Source: a virus
Strand: one strand, 5' to 3'
DNA: 25,983 bases
Virus record (IMG/VR): IMGVR_UViG_3300009537_000153
Location: 1-25,983 of that record
Positions within the stretch are counted from its first letter, which is position 1. Every line of letters begins with the position of its first letter. The translations under genes and the position numbers were made by a program. A model generated the notes under the pieces. That model was not told the origin of the DNA, ran no database searches, and worked only from the letters and a program-made list of their open reading frames with translations. This document shows positions 21,896-25,983 of the stretch, piece by piece.

Positions 21896-21932
21896 CCTCG
21901 GATGGCTAAGCTGTTCAGCCAACCACCCGAAG
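21896..21932 (-). promoter_or_regulatory. Hairpin covering the ribosome site of the 43-aa gene
   Basis: Minus strand: CTTCGG pairs with CCGAGG (6 bp, one G-U) and an inner TGGCT/AGCCA (5 bp) closes a 9-nt loop. The 3' arm includes most of the Shine-Dalgarno GAGGAG, so the folded form should hide the ribosome site of the 43-aa gene and perhaps the coupled nuclease. A candidate translational switch. Confidence 0.5.
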
Positions 21933-21959
21933 AGTGAACACCTTAATTTGTTTCGACTT

Positions 21960-22106
21960 TTACTCTCCTCTCTCTATTGTTGGTTCATCGTTATCCGAAG
22001 CGTCGTCGGGATTCTGAACCTCAACCTTATAAGGCTCAACTCCGTAAATCGCCTTATTGATTCTATTCATGTCCTCTACTACATTCTCCAAGTTAAACTG
22101 ATTCAT
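21960..22106 (-). CDS. Small hypothetical protein (48 aa)
   Basis: Start chosen at the ATG whose first codons overlap the end of the 34-aa gene (14 nt). A TTG start at 22145 would give 61 aa but run far into the upstream gene. The sequence has a short helix (LENVVEDMNRINKAIYG) and an acidic disordered end (NPDDASDNDEPTIERGE). Unknown function. Confidence 0.5.
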   Translation of the reverse strand: MNQFNLENVVEDMNRINKAIYGVEPYKVEVQNPDDASDNDEPTIERGE

Positions 22107-22197
22107 AATTTTCTTCGGAGGCGGCAAACATTGCGATAAGCTCAACTGCCCTTTTTTCTTGTTCGGGTGAGAGCTTATGTATTCTTTGTGTCTCCAT
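22093..22197 (-). CDS. Small hypothetical protein (34 aa)
   Basis: Charged amphipathic helix (SPEQEKRAVELIAMFAASEENYESV). It is the first gene after the promoter at 22238-22266. The leader carries AAAGGTCG 21 nt before the ATG. No family. Confidence 0.45.
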   Translation of the reverse strand: METQRIHKLSPEQEKRAVELIAMFAASEENYESV

Positions 22198-22237
22198 ATT
22201 TTTGTTTTTTATGATTGTCGACCTTTCTTATAGTATA

Positions 22238-22266
22238 ATTATATATTAATATATTTAATTATACAA
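22238..22266 (-). promoter_or_regulatory. Sigma70-type early promoter
   Basis: Minus strand TTGTAT (22266-22261), 17-nt spacer, TATAAT (22243-22238). Expected start near 22231. It heads the long chain of small genes from 22197 downwards. About 120 nt of AT-rich intergenic sequence surrounds it. Confidence 0.65.
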
Positions 22267-22321
22267 TAGGCAATAAGCTATCCTGTTGATAACCTCAAAA
22301 AACCGCATAAATACTAGCTTT

Positions 22322-22759
22322 TTAAGCCCTCGTCTTGGTGCAAATCCACATCGCACCCGATTTACTTATTCCCATAGCTTCTGCTATTTCGTCATATTGA
22401 AGCCCTAAATTATTTCTTAAAAAGAGTGCCGCTTCTTTTCTTTTATGGACAATTTTTTTATCCATTGATTTTGAAAATACTTCTGGGTCCTGATGTGATA
22501 ACCATTTTTTTGCTTTCTCTATTCGTGCTTTAGATTCCTCTTTTTTTATTTCGTCTATCTCTTTGCGAATCACTTTTCTTGGATTAAAATCTTCGTCTAC
22601 TTTAATTTTCTGCAAAGATTTCTTTTCTTCCATGCTTGTGAAAAAAAATGGTCTCCAACGCACACCTACTTGCTGAGCTTCTAATACAGAAAGTTCTCTT
22701 CCGTAAGTTTTCTTCGCCCAATCCTGAAACTTTTTTTCTTGTTTTGCGTTTAAAAACAT
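22322..22759 (-). CDS. Helix-turn-helix regulator (145 aa)
   Basis: The C-terminal 35 residues form an HTH: AALFLRNNLGL, QYDEIAEAMGIS, KSGAMWICTKTRA, resembling sigma region 4 or HTH_23-type domains. The N-terminal 100 residues are charged helix with no enzymatic motif. A strong terminator ends 4 nt upstream of the ATG, so the gene is expressed only by read-through from the lysis genes or from an unrecognised start. It sits between the lysis and early operons, a natural place for a switch regulator. Confidence 0.7.
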   Translation of the reverse strand: MFLNAKQEKKFQDWAKKTYGRELSVLEAQQVGVRWRPFFFTSMEEKKSLQKIKVDEDFNPRKVIRKEIDEIKKEESKARIEKAKKWLSHQDPEVFSKSMDKKIVHKRKEAALFLRNNLGLQYDEIAEAMGISKSGAMWICTKTRA

Positions 22760-22763
22760 ATTT

Positions 22764-22800
22764 AAAAAAGAAATCCGTGCTCCTCACAAGCACGGACTTC
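22764..22800 (-). terminator. Strong terminator after the lysis genes
   Basis: Minus strand 12-bp stem GAAGTCCGTGCT / AGCACGGATTTC (one G-U), 7-nt loop, then TTTTTT. It directly abuts the ATG of the HTH regulator (22759). The stem is the most stable in the window by inspection. Confidence 0.85.
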
Positions 22801-22803
22801 TAT

Positions 22804-22995
22804 TTATTCCTCAGAAGACTCTTCTTCGGCTACTTCTTCAGCAGCTTCTACTACTTCTTCTTGAGGGGCTTCTACTTTTTCTTCTGGCATATTTTTATCA
22901 TTTAATGACGACCTTTGGGTTAGCTTGCTAAGATACATAACAATAGCAAGCATCAGAACAAGAGATAGTATTTTAATTAGTTCCCAGCCTATCAT
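22804..22995 (-). CDS. Single-pass membrane protein with acidic tail, possible holin/spanin (63 aa)
   Basis: The ATG at 22995 overlaps the lysozyme stop as ATGA; a start five codons earlier is possible. One transmembrane helix (about 8-24, ILSLVLMLAIVMYL) is followed by a basic patch and a very acidic 28-residue tail (PEEKVEAPQEEVVEA...). Directly after the lysozyme gene, so a lysis partner is likely; a one-helix holin or inner-membrane spanin would fit. An internal ATG at 22890 is preceded by AAAGGTCG 18 nt upstream, so the acidic tail might also be made alone. Confidence 0.6.
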   Translation of the reverse strand: MIGWELIKILSLVLMLAIVMYLSKLTQRSSLNDKNMPEEKVEAPQEEVVEAAEEVAEEESSEE

Positions 22996-23492
22996 GATTT
23001 GCATACCCAATCTTTAACTCCGTTTTTTTGATAAAGAAATAAGGCGTAATCGAGATTATCATAAGGGTCTTCGGCATCAAGATTCATTTCTTCAAGTGTT
23101 TCAGAGTGAACAGCAAGATTTATTTGGGCAATTCCCGTATCTGGCGGATGTATTACTCCTCGCAATACATTTCCCTTTGAATCATACTGCCTCCACCTTG
23201 ATTCGCAATAAAAAATTCTTTTCAGCTTTTCGTAGTCCTTATATGACAACCCCTCCTCTAGCATTCTATTAAAAAGATAGAACTGCCATTGGATGACTTC
23301 GGGTGTTTGTAGGAAATAGTTCTCAAATTCGTCTCTCAGCAGATATTCTGGTGCTTGAGCTACGCTAGATGTCGGTATTGCATAGAGAAACGCTCCTAGT
23401 GCAATCTTGTTCAGGTAAGAACCTTCGACAAAACTCATTATACTAACCGCTCCCAGAATCAGAGATGCTACTACCTTTTTTAATTTTGTCAT
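22992..23492 (-). CDS. Secreted lysozyme/lytic transglycosylase-like endolysin (166 aa)
   Basis: Probably cleaves the glycan strands of peptidoglycan at the end of infection. The N-terminus is a signal peptide or signal anchor (basic MTKLKK, a hydrophobic stretch to about 40, then a possible cleavage after SVAQA at 47). The catalytic region has FYCESRW with E97 as general acid, DTGIAQIN at 118-125 as the second SLT motif, and a C-terminal YALFLYQKNGVKDW. C96 and C164 could form a disulfide in the periplasm. GGAG lies 9 nt before the ATG. The family (SLT/GH23-like) is inferred from motif spacing. Confidence 0.78.
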   Translation of the reverse strand: MTKLKKVVASLILGAVSIMSFVEGSYLNKIALGAFLYAIPTSSVAQAPEYLLRDEFENYFLQTPEVIQWQFYLFNRMLEEGLSYKDYEKLKRIFYCESRWRQYDSKGNVLRGVIHPPDTGIAQINLAVHSETLEEMNLDAEDPYDNLDYALFLYQKNGVKDWVCKS

Positions 23493-23770
23493 TTAGCCAG
23501 ACTCCACGAACTCAATCACAATATTCGTCTTTTGTTAGCAGCCTGTCTCCCGTCTTAATTAAAATGGATACAGGATTTCCATCTGTTTGGGCTTGACGGG
23601 AGATTGCCTTTGAAATAAATCGGAAAAGCCTTTAACACCCAAAATTCAGACGGAAGACAGATTGCTATGTAAAAGAATGAATGGCGGGATTTTTATCATT
23701 CGATGGGTTATGACCCCCAGAATGTTTTGTTGAGCCCGCCGTCTACGCCTTAGATTGCTCTTTAGCGTAT
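23493..23770 (-). ncRNA. Structured gene-free leader upstream of the lysis genes
   Basis: About 280 nt without an ORF, transcribed from the promoter at 23775. Elements in order on the minus strand: TACGC/GCGTA stem near the 5' end; GGCGGG/CCCGCC (6 bp) enclosing CATTC/GAATG and TGGG/CCCA; CTGTCTTCCGTC, able to pair over 12 positions with GACGGGAGACAG further on; and TCTCCCGTC, which competes for the same partner (9 bp). GCAATCT occurs three times (23758, 23665, 23607). Two mutually exclusive stems suggest a switching RNA; an independent small RNA is also possible. Confidence 0.5.
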
Positions 23771-23774
23771 CTTC

Positions 23775-23800
23775 ATTATAACAAATAATAACGGGGTCAA
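23775..23800 (-). promoter_or_regulatory. Extended -10 promoter for the lysis leader
   Basis: Minus strand TGTTATAAT (perfect, 23783-23775) with TTGACC 14 nt upstream (23800-23795). The -35 spacing is short but matches the two other TTGAC/TGTTATAAT sites. The downstream start is near 23768. Confidence 0.6.
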
Positions 23801-23821
23801 ACCTCTGTCTGTGCATAACTC

Positions 23822-23851
23822 AAAACCCCCGTGCGGACAGTTGACGGGGGT
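23822..23851 (-). terminator. Terminator after the 80-aa gene
   Basis: Minus strand ACCCCCGT / ACGGGGGT, 8 bp, 11-nt loop, with TTTT at the 3' end. It separates the 80-aa gene from the lysis promoter. Confidence 0.75.
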
Positions 23852-23897
23852 CTTGGTTTAAGCTACACTAATAATGAGCTTTATTTGTGCGGACCTC

Positions 23898-24140
23898 TCA
23901 ATCTTTGGGAGGTTTTTCGCTTAACCATTCATAAGCATTTTTAAGCTCCTCAAGCGGAAACCTGACAGAGGCTCTGACTAATTTTCCATCTCCATTAATC
24001 TGGTCTATGTTTGCATAGACAGAATTAGAGGCGGGCAATAAATCAAACTGAATAGAGTGGCGAGGGTCTGAAGGTTTTTTCGATTCCTTCATTACTTGAT
24101 TTACATCCTCAATGTAATAATGTTTTAGGTTCATATTCAA
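23898..24140 (-). CDS. Hypothetical protein (80 aa)
   Basis: Not recognised. Basic helical N-terminus, a beta pair (HSIQFDLLPASNSVYANIDQI, LVRASVRFPLEELK) and a last helix (KNAYEWLSEKPPKD). It is transcribed alone between its own extended -10 promoter and a terminator, which is typical of a regulator or a lysogeny-type switch gene. No HTH is visible. Confidence 0.55.
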   Translation of the reverse strand: MNMNLKHYYIEDVNQVMKESKKPSDPRHSIQFDLLPASNSVYANIDQINGDGKLVRASVRFPLEELKNAYEWLSEKPPKD

Positions 24141-24192
24141 TTATTAAGTTGCTGTCCGCTCAACTGATTCCGCCATGCGACTTTTTAGGCGG

Positions 24193-24247
24193 TCAGAACT
24201 TTTGTTCTGATACCTCATTATAGCAAACGCACTTTTTTAATTCGCAA
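24193..24247 (-). promoter_or_regulatory. Extended -10 promoter with a hairpin at the 5' end of its RNA
   Basis: Minus strand TGCTATAAT (24225-24217), with TTGCGA 19 nt upstream (24247-24242) as a weak -35. The predicted start is near 24210, where a perfect 7-bp hairpin TCAGAAC-AAAA-GTTCTGA (24210-24193) begins. Such 5'-terminal hairpins protect messages from decay. A CCGCC/GGCGG stem with TAAAAAGTCG in its loop follows nearer to the 80-aa gene. Confidence 0.55.
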
Positions 24248-24409
24248 TTAAATCGGGTTTAATTCAAAACAAATGCGATGAAATCTACACCGACTTCTAA
24301 AAAGAGGGGCGACTTGACACGATTAAATCTACATCGCAAAAAAAAGATTTCACTATTTTACTACACTTTTGTTTAAGCTATATCTAGCTATCTACAGATT
24401 ATCAACACT
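24248..24409. repeat. Gene-free segment with paired 17-nt direct repeats
   Basis: No ORF. CGATGAAATCTACACCG (24276-24292) and CGATTAAATCTACATCG (24320-24336) match at 15 of 17 positions, 44 nt apart, about four helical turns. CGACTT occurs twice between them, and TGCGATG / CATCGCA frame the set. The copies are nearly palindromic at their ends (CGAT...ATCG), as expected for repressor or initiator sites. They lie just upstream of the 80-aa gene's promoter. Confidence 0.45.
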
Positions 24410-24432
24410 AAAAACCCCGCCAAAAGGCGAGG
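24410..24432 (-). terminator. Terminator after the exonuclease operon
   Basis: Minus strand CCTCGCC / GGCGGGG, 7 bp with one G-U, loop TTTT, then TTTTT. It follows the 54-aa gene by about 40 nt. Confidence 0.8.
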
Positions 24433-24442
24433 CACTGTAAAA

Positions 24443-24513
24443 AGCGTATATACGCTAATTCAATACTAGCGTATCACAGCATATCTGACAAATGTTTTAT
24501 AATCTCAGCGTAT
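24443..24513. promoter_or_regulatory. AGCGTAT operator cluster with a possible promoter
   Basis: Perfect 14-nt palindrome AGCGTATATACGCT (24443-24456) plus two further AGCGTAT half-sites (24468-24474 and 24507-24513); another is at 23764-23770. A minus-strand TTGTCA (24491-24486), 17-nt spacer and TAGTAT (24468-24463) place the palindrome at the start site. Because the terminator follows within 50 nt, what such a promoter would serve is unclear. Repressor or initiator sites are the simplest reading. Confidence 0.4.
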
Positions 24514-24638
24514 TCTTTAACGCATCTTTTGTGGAACTTTTGTCCCTCGCTAGAACTTCTGTAAGTCCATTTAAGATGACTCTCAAGCGACAGCCAGATA
24601 AGACGAATCATTCTCTCTATTTTCTTTTCTTTCCTCAT
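24474..24638 (-). CDS. Small basic hypothetical protein (54 aa)
   Basis: ATGA overlap with the exonuclease stop. A helical, basic protein (MRKEKKIERMIRLIWLSLESHLKW, then SSEGQKFHKRCVKEYAEIIKHL) with one cysteine. Coupled to the exonuclease, it could modulate it; no family recognised. Two of the AGCGTAT half-sites lie in or at the end of this gene. Confidence 0.55.
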   Translation of the reverse strand: MRKEKKIERMIRLIWLSLESHLKWTYRSSSEGQKFHKRCVKEYAEIIKHLSDML

Positions 24639-25303
24639 ATTGAAGTTTTAGTCTTTCTTGAAAATGGAACTATCATCCTATAAAGGTCTTGAGTATCCAG
24701 CACATCCCTCTTGTTATGGTCTAAAGTAGCGGCTAAAGCCCATTTTTCGCCCCTTATACACCCATTTCTAAGGCGTAGTGATAAATGATTCTTTCGGGTC
24801 TTTCCCAGTATATTGCGTGTTCCCGCCTCTAAGCTGTTTCTGCTGAGCTTAAACTTGCCTCTCAAGAGCATCCAGGTATCGGTGTGGGTATAAACTCCAT
24901 ATTCTGGGAATTTAAGACCGCACATAATCGCTCTAGTTCTTATAAAAGGCAAGTCATATCTACACGAATAATGACCGACTAGGCGGTCAAAATTAGACAT
25001 ATCCTTTATTAAGTTTTTTATAAGTCTTTTATCCTCTTTCGCTTCACGACCCCACCTTTTGATGTCGTTTTTGTTTATAGTATCGAAATAAATCTTTTTG
25101 CTTCCTTCGTCTTTAATACAATAAGTAGTTATAATTCCGTAATCTGCCTTTAAATCACTCGCTTCTATGTCTATAAATCCTATTCTTTCTGGTCCGAATA
25201 ATTCTTCAGCACATCCCAAATGAGATAAAAAGGTGTGTCCATGTCGACAGTATGTTTTGCCGAGCTTTCTGATTTGAGCTGCTGTTAAATTATCTAGTAT
25301 CAA
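24635..25303 (-). CDS. DEDDh-type 3'-5' exonuclease, RNase H-like (222 aa)
   Basis: Hydrolyses DNA or RNA from the 3' end with two metal ions. Catalytic residues: D45 and E47 in FIDIEASDLKADYG, D117 in CRYDLPFIRTRA, and H196-x-x-x-D200 in DHNKRDVLDTQDLY, the DEDDh pattern. The N-terminal CRHGHTFLSHLGC (19-31) may bind a metal. Size and motif spacing fit stand-alone RNase_H_2/YprB-like or DnaQ-like phage exonucleases. No polymerase is fused or adjacent, so a role in recombination, degradation of host DNA or proofreading in trans is open. Confidence 0.82.
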   Translation of the reverse strand: MILDNLTAAQIRKLGKTYCRHGHTFLSHLGCAEELFGPERIGFIDIEASDLKADYGIITTYCIKDEGSKKIYFDTINKNDIKRWGREAKEDKRLIKNLIKDMSNFDRLVGHYSCRYDLPFIRTRAIMCGLKFPEYGVYTHTDTWMLLRGKFKLSRNSLEAGTRNILGKTRKNHLSLRLRNGCIRGEKWALAATLDHNKRDVLDTQDLYRMIVPFSRKTKTSI

Positions 25304-25327
25304 TTTATCACATGATTTTATACGACA

Positions 25328-25618
25328 TTATTCCCATCTTATCTTACTTAAAACAGCACTGACTCTTTTCAGGGCGAAGACATAAAGATTTGTTGTAATT
25401 CTATTCATCGAAATTATAACGTTCGCAATAACTGATATTGTCTGACTAAGAAATTTAGTCAAAGACATTGATATTACAGAAATCAAAGTTACAGATAATG
25501 TTCTAAATAAACTAAGTTTTTTCTTTAAGGTTATGTTTGAACTGCTTACAACGGATATAATTTGTTTAGCTATATCCCACGCTGAATCAAACATGAAGTC
25601 GATTAAGGGATGAATCAT
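25328..25618 (-). CDS. Amphipathic/membrane-like small protein (96 aa)
   Basis: Rich in Ile, Ser, Leu and Val, with long weakly hydrophobic helices (about 37-72: LFRTLSVTLISVISMSLTKF, LSQTISVIANVIISM) and few acidic residues. The ATG overlaps the stop of the virion-type gene upstream (ATGA). Composition is unusual compared with neighbours and the DNA has a repeated ISVI-like periodicity plus a perfect 7-bp hairpin TGACTAA/TTAGTCA (25443-25461). It may be a membrane-associated or virion peptide; the coding call itself is moderate. Confidence 0.45.
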   Translation of the reverse strand: MIHPLIDFMFDSAWDIAKQIISVVSSSNITLKKKLSLFRTLSVTLISVISMSLTKFLSQTISVIANVIISMNRITTNLYVFALKRVSAVLSKIRWE

Positions 25619-25983
25619 TTAAGGCCTATAAACTTAGCTAAAGTAAGCAGTTTCTTTGCGACCTTTTCTCCGAATGTTCCGCTTGTTGTGTGACCTGAAG
25701 TAGGCACATCCCATACGGCCGCAGCCGTATCTGTTATAGACTGCTGGAGAATAGAGGCGGAAGTAGACTGAATTAAAGTAACTTGGGTGTAGTCCGTAGT
25801 CGCTATAGGGCTTATTGCACCCCCGTTTGCGTCTTCAGCTACGAGATTCCCTCCAGAAACTACACACTGGACAAAGCTAGGTCCTCCTCTGGCTTCAAAT
25901 GCCAGTTGTGTATTTTCTAGGGTTACTGTAATTCCTACATCTAATCCGCCTCCTAGAGGTTCTTTTCCTCCAGCACGTCCACC
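25615..25983 (-). CDS. Partial virion/tail protein, C-terminal 122 aa
   Basis: Open from the window edge with no start inside. Gly-rich beta region (GGRAGGKEPLGGGLDVGITV, LAFEARGGPSF), then ending AAAVWDVPTSGHTTSGTFGE followed by a helix KVAKKLLTLAKF. The VWD...H...GTFGE-x-helix end is frequent at the C-termini of phage tail or fiber-type proteins. This places the end of a structural operon just upstream of the exonuclease genes. The identity of the full protein cannot be given. Confidence 0.7.
   Translation of the reverse strand, partial: GGRAGGKEPLGGGLDVGITVTLENTQLAFEARGGPSFVQCVVSGGNLVAEDANGGAISPIATTDYTQVTLIQSTSASILQQSITDTAAAVWDVPTSGHTTSGTFGEKVAKKLLTLAKFIGLK

Noticed and set aside
21960-22145. 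61-aa reading with a TTG start for the small acidic protein
   Set aside because: Would overlap most of a separate 34-aa gene that follows the promoter; the internal ATG gives a normal 14-nt coupled overlap.
23683-23740. tRNA-like segment with GGCGGG/CCCGCC ends and a CAT in a loop
   Set aside because: Only 58 nt, no T-arm GTTC, the would-be anticodon stem pairs only partly. It is better explained as a nested hairpin of the leader RNA.
24443-24500. Plus-strand TATAAT (24498-24503) as a rightward promoter
   Set aside because: No -35 at suitable distance and no plus-strand gene to its right.
23500-24520. Attachment site or integrase-linked region
   Set aside because: No integrase or excisionase gene and no tRNA fragment is visible, so the repeats are better treated as regulatory or origin-like.

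Overview
The window is a 26 kb stretch of an AT-rich tailed bacteriophage genome (Caudoviricetes), or of a prophage or metagenomic phage contig. Every gene I can support is on the minus strand, so transcription runs from high to low coordinates. The phage call rests on the ordered packaging and head module: small-terminase candidate, terminase large subunit with zinc finger, DNA methyltransferase, portal, scaffold, HK97-like capsid protein, decoration/fiber proteins and a connector-like protein. The host cannot be named. Promoters look sigma70-like, often with an extended -10 (TGTTATAAT type). Some genes have good Shine-Dalgarno sites, while many start codons follow only an A/T-rich leader or overlap the previous stop (ATGA, TAATG).

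Layout in transcription order. 25983-24410: end of a virion-type protein gene, a membrane-like small protein, a DEDDh 3'-5' exonuclease and a 54-aa protein, closed by a terminator. 24470-23822: palindromic and direct repeats, an extended -10 promoter, an 80-aa gene and a terminator. 23800-22764: a promoter, a roughly 280-nt gene-free structured leader, a secreted lysozyme/transglycosylase-like protein, a single-pass membrane protein with an acidic tail, and a strong terminator. 22759-14678: an early/accessory block of about 25 small, tightly overlapping genes. They include two HTH proteins, a Cas4/RecB-like nuclease, YopX, an SSB-like protein, a SWIM zinc finger protein, NinG, a DUF1016-like protein, several zinc-ribbon miniproteins and one-helix membrane peptides. 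14684-14502: a gene-free structured segment just before the terminase genes. 14501-10828: packaging and methyltransferase genes. 10808-1: a promoter, a leader terminator and the head/fiber operon.

The most unusual content is outside the genes. It comprises a compact promoter-pseudoknot-terminator unit near 19.9-20.0 kb, a multi-hairpin leader upstream of the lysis genes, a covarying small hairpin repeated three times in the head operon, and two strong terminators placed directly against start codons. The octamer AAAGGTCG is also strand-biased and often precedes starts. Protein-level curiosities are a probable five-bladed mini beta-propeller and a capsid-decoration-like domain that exists both alone and as the base of a long fiber-like protein.

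I saw no tRNA, CRISPR array, insertion sequence, integrase, DNA polymerase, helicase or tape-measure gene in the window. All repeats, structures and motif counts were found by eye and were not tested statistically.
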